Of a stretch of 9,953 bases of DNA, positions 1-6,796 are shown in pieces. The stretch comes from Actinomycetes bacterium (lineage in GTDB: Bacteria > Actinomycetota > Acidimicrobiia > Acidimicrobiales > Bog-793), in assembly GCA_021823365.1 (NCBI GenBank), contig JAKAOD010000076.1:1-9953 (forward strand), in the 5' to 3' direction. The notes under the pieces were generated by a model, which did no database searches, was not told the DNA's origin, and worked only from the letters and a program-made list of their open reading frames with translations. How positions within the stretch are numbered: position 1 is the first letter of the stretch; each line of letters opens with the position of its first letter. The position numbers and the translations under genes were made by a program.

Positions 1-90
1 CCGTTTGACGGAACAGAGGCACGCACTTGGAGGTGTAGGCGCCCGGTAGCACCCCCGCCGGACGCTCGCCCTCTGGCTCGCGCTAACCGA

Positions 91-96
91 GAGGAG
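91..96 (+). promoter_or_regulatory. Ribosome-binding site of the solute-binding protein gene
   Basis: GAGGAG lies nine bases before the ATG at 106 and fixes that start, which also begins a clean signal peptide. The remaining upstream bases 1-90 have stops in all forward frames and no coding signal. A TTGACG hexamer at 5-10 resembles a -35 box, but no convincing -10 box sits 16-19 bases downstream, so I do not call a promoter. Confidence 0.7.
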
Positions 97-105
97 CCCT
101 CGACG

Positions 106-1683
106 ATGCAGAAGAGACTGCAGCGACCGGCGGTCGCAGCCCTGGCGCTGCTCGCCGGCTCAGCCGTGACGACGACGGGCGCCGCCGCGAGCCAGAACCG
201 CTCGGCCGGCCCTGCAGGCGCCTCCGGCAAGATCCTCGTGGTCGGCTCGCAGGTCGCTCCGCCGACGCTCGATCCGACCGTCAACGCCGCGGCCGCGATC
301 GACGAGGTGGTGGACTACAACGTCTTCCAGCACCTCGTCGAGCTGCAGCCGGACGGGCAGGTGGTCCCCGTCCTCGCCACGTCGTGGACCACCTCGAAGG
401 GCGGCAAGGTCTACACCTTCACCATCCGCAAGGGGGTGCGGTTCTCCAACGGCGATCCGATGACGCCGGCAGACGTCGTCTTCTCGCTGGAGAACGTGAT
501 CCGCCACCCGAAGACCTTCCCCTACGCAGCCGATCTCGGCGCCACGTCGGCGACGGCCGTCGGCACCGACGAGGTCGCCGTGACGCTCTCGTCCCCGAGC
601 TGGTCGTTCCTCTTCAACCTCGCGAGCTACGCGATCGGCGACGTGCTCGACCCGCGGACCGTCTCGAAGCTCGCCACGGACCCGATCGGCACCGGCCCCT
701 ACACCGTCACCGGAGAGGTGCCCAACTACAGCGTGACCCTCGGCCTCAACCCGTACTACTGGGGGACGAAGCCGGGCGTCGCCGGCGCCGAGTTCCGCTA
801 CTTCACGAACGCCAATGCCGAGGACGCGGCCCTCGAGAGCGGCCAGATCGACGTCATCGACAACCTCGCGAGCCCGCAGGAGCTCTCGACGTTCAAGTCC
901 GATCCTTCGAAGTACGTCGTGGTGAGCGGCCTCACGAACGGCAAGGTCCAGCTCACGATCAACAATGCCGCGGGGCCGCTCTCGAGCAAGCTCGTCCGCC
1001 AGGCGATCAACATGGCGATCAGCAAGAAGACGATCATCGACGTGGCCGCGGCCGGGCTCTCGGTGCCCATCGGCACGGACACGGTGCCGTCGGACCCCTA
1101 CTACATCGACCTCTCGAAGCTCTATCCCTACGACCCCGCGAAGGCGAAGCAGCTCCTCGCCAAGGCGGGCTACCCGAACGGATTCTCGACGACCCTGACC
1201 CTCCCCCCCTACTACTACGCCCAGCTCGCCGGCCCGGTCGTCCAGTCCGAGCTCGGGGCGATCGGCATCAAGGTCACGATCAAGAACGTCCAGTGGCCGC
1301 TGTGGCTGAGCCAGGTCTTCGAGGGCGGGAACTTCGACCTCACGATCATCGACCACGCCGAGGCGCGCGACGTCCCCAACTACGCCGACCCGACCTACTA
1401 CTGGCACTTCGCGGGGGCGAGGACGGTGGCGAGCCAGCTGGCGGCGGCGAACGCCGCGCCGACCAGGCATGCGTGGATCGCCGGGATGCGCACGGTGCTC
1501 CGTGAGATCGCGCACGACGCGGTGAACGACTGGCTCTACGTGCTCCCCGATCTGAGCGTGCACCTGAAGGGCGTCGTCGGGCTGCCGGAGTCCTTCTACA
1601 CGGAGTCCTTCGACATCACCCACGCCCAGTTCGGCGGGTCGATCCCCGCCAGGCTCGCCAAGGCCGGGTACGGCACGCGCTGA
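106..1683 (+). CDS. ABC transporter family 5 solute-binding protein (Dpp/Opp/Nik class), secreted
   Basis: This 525-residue protein is the extracytoplasmic receptor that delivers a peptide-like solute to the permeases encoded just downstream. Residues 1-29 form a Sec-type signal peptide: basic start MQKRLQR, an Ala/Leu-rich core, and an Ala-rich cleavage zone near AAAS. The mature part opens with the family's 'LDPTVN' segment (55-60) and a 'VFQHLVELQPDG' segment (73-84). The hallmark 'FTIRKGVRFSNGDPMTPADV' lies at about 105-124, followed by GTGPY and NPYYWG. Length is normal for the family. Unusually, there is no cysteine anywhere: at residues 16-19 LAGS stands where a lipobox would read LAGC, so lipid anchoring is not possible. 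The C-terminal lobe is somewhat short but looks complete. A 147-base gap with an inverted repeat separates it from the permease gene. Family assignment is firm; the substrate (peptide, nickel chelate, opine, sugar oligomer) is unknown. Confidence 0.93.
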   Translation: MQKRLQRPAVAALALLAGSAVTTTGAAASQNRSAGPAGASGKILVVGSQVAPPTLDPTVNAAAAIDEVVDYNVFQHLVELQPDGQVVPVLATSWTTSKGGKVYTFTIRKGVRFSNGDPMTPADVVFSLENVIRHPKTFPYAADLGATSATAVGTDEVAVTLSSPSWSFLFNLASYAIGDVLDPRTVSKLATDPIGTGPYTVTGEVPNYSVTLGLNPYYWGTKPGVAGAEFRYFTNANAEDAALESGQIDVIDNLASPQELSTFKSDPSKYVVVSGLTNGKVQLTINNAAGPLSSKLVRQAINMAISKKTIIDVAAAGLSVPIGTDTVPSDPYYIDLSKLYPYDPAKAKQLLAKAGYPNGFSTTLTLPPYYYAQLAGPVVQSELGAIGIKVTIKNVQWPLWLSQVFEGGNFDLTIIDHAEARDVPNYADPTYYWHFAGARTVASQLAAANAAPTRHAWIAGMRTVLREIAHDAVNDWLYVLPDLSVHLKGVVGLPESFYTESFDITHAQFGGSIPARLAKAGYGTR

Positions 1684-1711
1684 GCCGGGCACCTGCCGAC
1701 GACGCGGCCGT

Positions 1712-1753
1712 GACCGAGCGCCGACCGACCGCCCGCGAGTGCGGCGCTCGGTC
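1712..1753. repeat. Perfect 12-bp inverted repeat between the binding-protein and permease genes
   Basis: GACCGAGCGCCG at 1712-1723 is exactly reverse-complementary to CGGCGCTCGGTC at 1742-1753, with an 18-base loop; U1711-G1754 could add a wobble pair. No T-run follows, so it is not a classical intrinsic terminator. An alternative 9-bp stem pairs 1720-1728 with 1748-1756 and excludes the first. It begins 28 bases after the binding-protein stop and lies in the only long gap of the operon (1684-1830), which otherwise holds only the ribosome-binding site of the next gene. Such stems often protect the 3' end of binding-protein mRNA or lower read-through, raising receptor over membrane subunits; that role is inferred here. 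Confidence 0.7.
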
Positions 1754-1830
1754 GGCCGGCGCCGTGCCCGCCGGTGCCGCGCCCGCCCGCGCCACGATCG
1801 CCCGCAGAGCGAACGCCTGCGAGGACCGCG

Positions 1831-2778
1831 GTGGCTAGGTTCCTCCTGCGGCGTCTCGTCACGCTGGTCGTGAGCCTCGGCGTGACCTCGGTCGCTGTCT
1901 TCCTCCTCCTCGCGGTGCTGCCGGGCTCGCCGGCGGCGGTGATCCTCGGGACCCAGGCGACTCCGGGCGCCGTCCGGGCCGAGAAGGCCAAGCTCGGGCT
2001 CAGCGTGCCGCTCTGGCACCAGTACGGCCACTGGGTCGCCGGCCTGCTGAGCGGCCATCCCGGCATCTCCTACATCTCCCAGCAGCCGATCGGTCCGCAG
2101 ATCGGCCAGGCGCTCTCCGTCACGGGCCCCCTCGTCGGCCTCGGGCTCACGATCGGCCTCGTCGGCGGGGGCGTCCTCGGCGTGCTTGCCGCCCTCCGGC
2201 ATCGCAAGGCGTCGGGCGCGCTGCTGTCCTCGCTCAGCCAGCTCGGCCTCGCCGTGCCGAACTTCGTGGCCGGGATCATCCTCGTGATCGTCGTCGGGGT
2301 CAAGCTGCACTGGCTCCCGACCGGCGATTTCAACGGCTGGTCACAAGGCGTCGGACCGGCGCTCCGCCAGCTCGCGCTGCCGGCGCTCGCCCTGGGCCTG
2401 GCCGAGGCGGCGATCATCAGCCGCTTCGTCCGGTCCTCGGTCGTCGAGGTCCTCGAGTCCGACTTCCTCCGCACCGCGCGCGCGAAGGGGCTGCGCCTCG
2501 GCCAGGCGCTCGTCCGCCACGGCCTCCGCAACGCCGCGCTCCCCGTGGTCACGGTCCTCGGCCTCGAGCTCGCCGGTCTTCTCGTCGGCGCGATCGTCGT
2601 CGAGCAGGTCTTCAACCTGCCGGGGCTCGGCCTTCTGCTCATCAACGCCATCGACAACCGCGACATCATCCTCATCGAGGACGTGGTGATGCTCGTGGCC
2701 GGCGCGGTGCTCGTCGTGAACACGCTCGTCGACGTCTCCTACCGGCTCCTCGACCCGCGAATCGGGCTGGACGCATGA
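1831..2778 (+). CDS. ABC transporter permease, DppB/OppB type
   Basis: This is one of two inner-membrane permease subunits, about 315 residues long. I chose the GTG at 1831 because it begins the family's standard N-terminus (MARFLLRRLV, then the first membrane helix) and has GAGGA five bases upstream at 1821-1825. The in-frame GTG at 1774 would add 19 Pro/Arg/Ala-rich residues lacking family character and lying just past the inverted repeat. A PGSPA segment follows helix 1. Then come a periplasmic region, several hydrophobic helices, and the cytoplasmic EAA loop at about residues 205-230 (ESDFLRTARAKGLRLGQAL, then HGLRNAALPV), which docks on an ATPase subunit. The C-terminus 'SYRLLDPRIGL' is typical. 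The stop overlaps the next start as ATGA at 2775-2778, implying translational coupling and stoichiometric expression with the partner permease. Confidence 0.93.
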   Translation: MARFLLRRLVTLVVSLGVTSVAVFLLLAVLPGSPAAVILGTQATPGAVRAEKAKLGLSVPLWHQYGHWVAGLLSGHPGISYISQQPIGPQIGQALSVTGPLVGLGLTIGLVGGGVLGVLAALRHRKASGALLSSLSQLGLAVPNFVAGIILVIVVGVKLHWLPTGDFNGWSQGVGPALRQLALPALALGLAEAAIISRFVRSSVVEVLESDFLRTARAKGLRLGQALVRHGLRNAALPVVTVLGLELAGLLVGAIVVEQVFNLPGLGLLLINAIDNRDIILIEDVVMLVAGAVLVVNTLVDVSYRLLDPRIGLDA

Positions 2779-3695
2779 CCGTCCCGCTGACGCTTCGCGA
2801 GCGCGTCCCCGCCGGCGTGCCGCCGGCACCCGACGTCGGCACAGGTGCGACCCGCGACGCGCGCCTGCTCCGCCGCTTCCTCGCCAGCCCCTCGGCGACG
2901 GCCGGGGGCGTCGTCACCGGCCTGCTCGTCCTCGTCGCTCTGGTGTCGCTGGTGTGGACTCCGTTCGGCCCGAACGCGATCCCCCAGAACGTCCACCTGC
3001 TTGCGGGGCCGAGCGGCTCCCACCTCCTCGGCACCGACGACCTCGGGCGCGACGTCCTCTCGCGCCTCATGGCCGGGTCGCGCGTCAGCCTCTATGCCGG
3101 TGTGATCGCCGTCGTCGTCGCGTCGGCGGTGGGCGTTCCGGCAGGGCTCGCCGCAGCGAGCTTCGGCGGCGCGGCCAGCGAGGCGATCATGCGTCTCGGC
3201 GACATCCTGTTCGCCTTCCCCGCGCTCCTCGGCGCGACGACGCTGACCGCGGCACTCGGAGCCTCGACGACGACGGCGATGCTCGCCATCGGGATCGCGT
3301 CGGTCCCCTACTTCGCCCGGGTGACACGAAGCGGCGCCCTCGCCGTCCTGAGCAGCGAGTACGTGCTGGCCGCCCGAGCCTACGGGCGCAGCAGGGCTGC
3401 AATCGTCCGCCGCCACGTGCTGCCGAACATCGCGCCACTGCTCGTCGTGCAGACGACGCTGCTCTTCTCGGTGGCGATCCTCGCCGAGGCGGCGCTCTCC
3501 TACCTCGGTCTCGGCACGCCGCCGCCGTCCGCCTCCTGGGGTCAGATGCTCGAGTCGGCGCAGTCGACGCTGCAGACCGACCCCCTGCTCGCCCTCTGGC
3601 CGGCGCTCGCGATCGCCGTCGCGGTCCTCGGCTTCAACCTCCTCGGCGACGGGCTGCGCGACGTCCTCGACCCTCGGCTGCGCCCGATCGCATGA
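2775..3695 (+). CDS. ABC transporter permease, DppC/OppC type
   Basis: The second permease subunit has 306 residues. It has a cytoplasmic N-terminal stretch (1-40) and a first helix (about 43-61). The diagnostic DppC segment 'HLLGTDDLGRDVLSRLMAGS' follows at about 83-102, leading into the transmembrane core. The EAA loop 'EYVLAARAYGRSRAAIVRRH' begins near residue 195, followed by VLPNIAPLLV. Further conserved pieces are SYLGLGTPPP with SWGQML, and the C-terminal 'NLLGDGLRDVLDPRLR'. The start is set by the ATGA overlap with the DppB-type gene; there is no strong ribosome-binding site, so translation probably depends on coupling. The gene ends with another ATGA overlap (3692-3695) into the first ATPase. 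It should form the channel as a heterodimer with the DppB-type protein. Confidence 0.93.
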   Translation: MTVPLTLRERVPAGVPPAPDVGTGATRDARLLRRFLASPSATAGGVVTGLLVLVALVSLVWTPFGPNAIPQNVHLLAGPSGSHLLGTDDLGRDVLSRLMAGSRVSLYAGVIAVVVASAVGVPAGLAAASFGGAASEAIMRLGDILFAFPALLGATTLTAALGASTTTAMLAIGIASVPYFARVTRSGALAVLSSEYVLAARAYGRSRAAIVRRHVLPNIAPLLVVQTTLLFSVAILAEAALSYLGLGTPPPSASWGQMLESAQSTLQTDPLLALWPALAIAVAVLGFNLLGDGLRDVLDPRLRPIA

Positions 3696-4750
3696 GCCTG
3701 CTCGAGGTCGAGGACCTCTCCGTGGACCTCGGGCGCGTCCCCGTGCTCTCCGGCGTGCGCCTCGGGATCGGCGCCGGCGAGCGGGTCGGCCTGATCGGCG
3801 AGTCCGGATCGGGCAAGTCCGTCACGGCCCTCGCGATCCTCGGCCTCCTGCCCGACTCGATGACCGCCCGGGGAGCCGTACGGCTGGAGGGCGAGGACCT
3901 TCTCGCGGCGGGCGAGCGGCGGCGCTCGGAGCTGCGCGGGGACCGCGTCGCGATGGTGTTCCAGGAGCCGATGTCCGCCCTCGACCCGCTGATGCGCGTC
4001 GGCAGGCAGGTCGGCGAGGTGCTGCGCATCCACCGCGGGGCGAGCCGCCGCCAGGCGCACGCCGAGGCGGTGCAGCTGCTCGGCCACGTCGGCTTCGCCG
4101 AACCCGAGGCGAGCGCTCGGGCCTTCCCCCACCAGCTCTCGGGCGGCCAGCGCCAGCGCGTCATGCTCGCCGCCGCCATCGCCTGCCACCCGGCGCTCGT
4201 CGTGGCCGACGAGCCGACGACGGCGCTCGACGTCACCGTCCAGTCGCAGGTGCTCGGCCTCCTCCAGCATCTCGTCGAGGAGTCCGGCTCGGCGCTGCTT
4301 CTGATCAGCCACGACCTCGCGGTCGTCTCGAGCATGTGCGAACGCCTCGTCGTCCTCTACGGCGGCCGGGTCGTCGAGCAGGGCGGCACGCAAGAGGTGC
4401 TCGGCCGTCCGCGGCACCCGTACACCGCGGGGCTCGTGGCGACGGCGGCGGCGGTGACCGGCGGCTCGGGCGCCAAGGGCCGCCTGCCGACGATAGCCGG
4501 CAACGTGCCGGCGATCGGCGCCTTCCCGAGCGGCTGCGTCTACCGCAACCGCTGCGGACGCGCCGACGGGGCCTGCCTCGCCGTCCCCCGGCTGGAGGCG
4601 GTGGCCGCGGACCACGGCTTCGCCTGCTGGCACCCCGTCGAGCCGAGCGGGACGGTGGCTCCGGTCTCGGCGCCCGCGAATCGCGACGTCGGCGGGGCGA
4701 GCGGGCCGGGCGCGGCGAGCGGGGGCCAACCCTCGGCGAGGACGAGATGA
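3692..4750 (+). CDS. ABC transporter ATP-binding protein, DppD/OppD type
   Basis: This 352-residue cytoplasmic ATPase powers the importer. Visible motifs in order are: Walker A GESGSGKS (36-43), Q-loop Gln91 in VFQEP, signature LSGGQ (149-153), Walker B LVVADE (169-174), D-loop TALD (177-180) and switch His207 in ISHDL. The C-terminal oligopeptide-transporter domain has 'RLPTIAGNVP' and four cysteines (282, 288, 295, 312), a pattern shown in some Dpp-type ATPases to bind an iron-sulfur cluster. Residues from about 316 are Gly/Ala/Ser-rich and probably disordered. The frame is open upstream to 2954, but the ATG at 3692 overlaps the permease stop as ATGA and begins the normal family N-terminus (MSLLEVEDLSVDLG). 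It ends in an ATGA overlap with the next ATPase. All ATPase motifs are intact. Confidence 0.94.
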   Translation: MSLLEVEDLSVDLGRVPVLSGVRLGIGAGERVGLIGESGSGKSVTALAILGLLPDSMTARGAVRLEGEDLLAAGERRRSELRGDRVAMVFQEPMSALDPLMRVGRQVGEVLRIHRGASRRQAHAEAVQLLGHVGFAEPEASARAFPHQLSGGQRQRVMLAAAIACHPALVVADEPTTALDVTVQSQVLGLLQHLVEESGSALLLISHDLAVVSSMCERLVVLYGGRVVEQGGTQEVLGRPRHPYTAGLVATAAAVTGGSGAKGRLPTIAGNVPAIGAFPSGCVYRNRCGRADGACLAVPRLEAVAADHGFACWHPVEPSGTVAPVSAPANRDVGGASGPGAASGGQPSARTR

Positions 4751-5838
4751 GCGAGCCGGCGCACCTATTGGGCACGCCCGTGCCGCCGCGACCGGGGGAC
4801 CTGGGGGACGCCGACCCGGCGGCGCCGGTGCTCCAGGTCCAGGGGGTCACGCGTCGCTATCCCGGACGAGGAGGGCGGGGCGCCGGGCGGCGGCGCGTCG
4901 TCGCCCTCGACGGCGTGAGCCTCGACGTCTGGCGGGGCGACCGGCTCGGGGTCGTCGGCGAGTCGGGGTCGGGCAAGTCGACCCTCGCCCGGCTGCTGCT
5001 CGCGCTGGAGGAGCCCGACGAGGGAGTGGTCCGCTTCCGCGGAACGGTGGTCAGCGGGGCGAGGCGCGCCGCGCTCGGAGAGCTCAGGCGCAACGTCCAG
5101 ATCGTCTTCCAGGACCCCCTCGGCTCGCTCGACCCCCGGATGAGCGTCGGCACCTCGATCGCCGAGCCGCTGCGCTCGCTCGAGGTCGAGGGGGCCCACG
5201 ATCGGCGCGTCGTCGAGCTGCTCGGGGCGGTCGGCCTACCTCCGAGCGCGGCCCGCCGCTACCCGCACCAGCTCTCCGGCGGGCAGCGCCAGCGGGTGGC
5301 CATCGCCCGGGCCCTCGCCCCCCGCCCGAGCGTCCTCGTCGCCGACGAGGCGGTGAGCGCGCTCGACGTCTCCGTGCGCGCCCAGGTGCTCAACCTCCTC
5401 GACGACCTGGTCGAGCGCTACGGGCTCACCCTCGTGTTCATCAGCCACGACCTCGGCGTCGTGCGCCACGTCGCCAACCGCGTCGTCGTCCTCTACCAGG
5501 GTCGCGTCGTCGAGGAGGGGCCGGCCGACGCCGTGTACGACGCCCCCGCCCACCCCTACACCCGGGCGCTGCTCGACTCGGTCCCAAGAGTCGGTGGCAC
5601 GATCGCCTCGCGCCCGCCGGGGGCGACCGCCGGAGGGAGCGGTCGAGCCGGCGACGACCCTGGCGCCGGCGGCAGTCCGGGAACCGGCTGCGCCTACGCG
5701 CCGCGCTGCCCGCTCGCCGCCGACCGCTGCGCACGGGAGCACCCCGCCCTTCGAGGTCCCGAAGGATCCCTCGACGGCCCCCTCCGGGAGCGGAGGGCGG
5801 CGTGCCACCTCGCCTTCGAGGAGCACCCGGCGCGATGA
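4747..5838 (+). CDS. ABC transporter ATP-binding protein, DppF/OppF type
   Basis: The partner ATPase has 363 residues. Walker A GESGSGKS is at 71-78, Q-loop Gln122 in VFQDP, signature LSGGQ at 176-180, Walker B VLVADE at 196-201, D-loop SALD at 204-207 and switch His234. After Walker B the usual Pro of 'DEPVSALD' is Ala here (DEAVSALD), a mild variation. A 27-residue Pro/Asp-rich N-terminal extension precedes the core, and a basic Gly/Arg insert (about 40-51) sits before 'VVALDGVSL'. Cysteines 315, 321, 328 and 353 repeat the four-Cys pattern of the DppD-type partner, so both ATPases may carry a cluster. The ATG at 4747 overlaps the previous stop as ATGA and has GAGGA four bases upstream. It should pair with the DppD-type protein as the heterodimeric motor under the two permeases. 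Confidence 0.94.
   Translation: MSEPAHLLGTPVPPRPGDLGDADPAAPVLQVQGVTRRYPGRGGRGAGRRRVVALDGVSLDVWRGDRLGVVGESGSGKSTLARLLLALEEPDEGVVRFRGTVVSGARRAALGELRRNVQIVFQDPLGSLDPRMSVGTSIAEPLRSLEVEGAHDRRVVELLGAVGLPPSAARRYPHQLSGGQRQRVAIARALAPRPSVLVADEAVSALDVSVRAQVLNLLDDLVERYGLTLVFISHDLGVVRHVANRVVVLYQGRVVEEGPADAVYDAPAHPYTRALLDSVPRVGGTIASRPPGATAGGSGRAGDDPGAGGSPGTGCAYAPRCPLAADRCAREHPALRGPEGSLDGPLRERRAACHLAFEEHPAR
5818..5823 (+). promoter_or_regulatory. Ribosome-binding site-like GAGGAG inside the 3' end of the DppF-type gene
   Basis: GAGGAG lies 11 bases before the ATG at 5835, which overlaps the DppF-type stop. It would support re-initiation on the 29-codon frame that follows. The Glu-Glu codons (FEEHPAR) of the DppF tail produce it, so it could be coincidental. 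Confidence 0.4.
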
Positions 5839-5924
5839 GGACCCACGAGTGGCCGGCCGGGGCGCTCGATGCCCGGGGCGTGCCCGTGGCGGCGCACGCA
5901 GGCCGGCCGATCGGCGCAGGATGA
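5835..5924 (+). CDS. Possible 29-residue small protein or translational-coupling ORF
   Basis: The ATG at 5835-5837 overlaps the DppF-type TGA (5836-5838). The frame then runs 29 codons, beginning MRTHEWPAGA and ending GRPIGAG, to a TGA at 5922-5924 that overlaps the hydrolase ATG at 5921. It thus fits between the two genes with an ATGA at each end, the same junction used elsewhere in this operon. GAGGAG sits 11 bases upstream. By hand count 25 of 29 codons end in G or C. I recognise no family. It may be a real small protein, or a coupling ORF whose only role is to carry ribosomes to the hydrolase start, which lacks a ribosome-binding site. The competing explanation is that the hydrolase starts at GTG 5849, in which case this frame is accidental. 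Confidence 0.38.
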   Translation: MRTHEWPAGALDARGVPVAAHAGRPIGAG

Positions 5925-6796
5925 ACCCCGACCCCGCCGAGCTGCTGCGGGAGGCGGCGGCCGAGCTCGGCATCGGCTGGAGCGGCCCGCCGCCGCGGCG
6001 CGTGGGCTGCGTCACGGGCGAGGACCGGATCTCGGCGCTCGCGTGGGGCGACGACCCCGAGATCGTCCTCCTCCACGGCATGGGCCTGAACGCCCACACC
6101 TTCGACGGGACGGCAATGGCGCTCGACCGCCCGCTCATCGCCCTGGACCTCCCCGGTCACGGCGAGTCGTCCTGGAGGTCCGAGCCGCGCTACGGGCCGG
6201 AGGAGGTCGCCCGAAGCGTCCTCGAGGCCGTCGACGCCCTTGCCCCCGGCGCGCGGCTCCTCGTCGGCCACTCCCTCGGTGGGCTGACGGCGCTCGCGGT
6301 CGCCGCGCTGCGGCCCGGCCGCGTCGCCTCCGCCGTGCTCGTCGACGTCACCCCGGCGATCGCCGCCGATGACGGGGCCTCCGTCCGGAGCTTCCTCTCC
6401 GGCCCGGAGAGCTTCGCCTCACGGGAGGAGATCGTCGAGCGGGCACGGGCCTTCGGCATCGGCCGCAGCCGCGCCCAGGTCGAGCGCGGCGTCTTCCACA
6501 ACACGCGCATCCGGGGCGACGGCCGTGTCGTCTGGAAGCACCACCTCGGCAACCTCCGCGCCCTGCCCGAGCCGTCCGGGGATCCCTCCCGGCTGTGGGA
6601 GCCCCTCGCCCGGCTCGGCTCGGCGACGACGCTGGTGCGGGCGAGCAGGGGATTCGTCACCGATCGGCAGATGGCCGAGCTCGCGAGGCGCGCCCCGCAG
6701 ACGAAGGTCGAGCTCGTCGACTCCGGGCACAACGTCCAGGAGGACGATCCGGTGCGGCTCGCCGAGCTGATCGACGCGGCGGCGGCGCTCGACTGA
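5921..6796 (+). CDS. Alpha/beta-hydrolase fold enzyme
   Basis: This cytoplasmic serine hydrolase has 291 residues from the ATG at 5921, with no signal peptide. The oxyanion-hole turn HGMG is at 52-55, the 'DLPGHGES' loop at 76-83 and the nucleophile elbow GHSLGG at 116-121 (Ser118). A likely acid is Asp248 in GFVTD, and the catalytic His270 lies in SGHNVQED, so the triad looks complete. A helical cap probably spans about 150-225. The start is uncertain. ATG 5921 has no spaced ribosome-binding site but overlaps the stop of the 29-codon frame. The in-frame GTG at 5849 has GAGGA seven bases upstream but would add 24 Arg-rich residues that do not resemble a normal N-terminus. As the last gene of the importer operon it may cleave an ester, amide or lactone in the imported compound; the substrate is unknown and the link is inferred from position. 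Confidence 0.88.
   Translation: MNPDPAELLREAAAELGIGWSGPPPRRVGCVTGEDRISALAWGDDPEIVLLHGMGLNAHTFDGTAMALDRPLIALDLPGHGESSWRSEPRYGPEEVARSVLEAVDALAPGARLLVGHSLGGLTALAVAALRPGRVASAVLVDVTPAIAADDGASVRSFLSGPESFASREEIVERARAFGIGRSRAQVERGVFHNTRIRGDGRVVWKHHLGNLRALPEPSGDPSRLWEPLARLGSATTLVRASRGFVTDRQMAELARRAPQTKVELVDSGHNVQEDDPVRLAELIDAAAALD

Noticed and set aside
5..39. A possible promoter: TTGACG at 5-10 with TGTAGG at 34-39.
   Set aside because: The spacing of 23 bases is too long and the second hexamer is a poor -10 box; no alternative is better.
1774..1830. An upstream GTG start for the DppB-type permease.
   Set aside because: It adds 19 Pro/Arg/Ala-rich residues without family character, while GTG 1831 has GAGGA at the right distance and gives the standard N-terminus.
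160..2310. A very long open frame on the minus strand (716 codons) antisense to the binding protein and first permease.
   Set aside because: The product is highly Arg/Asp/Glu/His-rich with no domain, and the opposite strand encodes two clearly recognisable transporter proteins. This is the usual antisense openness of GC-rich DNA.
3542..4729. A 395-codon minus-strand open frame over the first ATPase gene.
   Set aside because: Its sequence is the charged mirror image of the ATPase coding strand, has no motifs, and conflicts with an intact ATPase reading frame.
5849..5920. GTG 5849 as the hydrolase start, preceded by GAGGA at 5837-5841.
   Set aside because: Not excluded, but the added 24 residues are Arg/Gly-rich and unlike a hydrolase N-terminus, and ATG 5921 fits the ATGA pattern of the operon. 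Kept as the main alternative.
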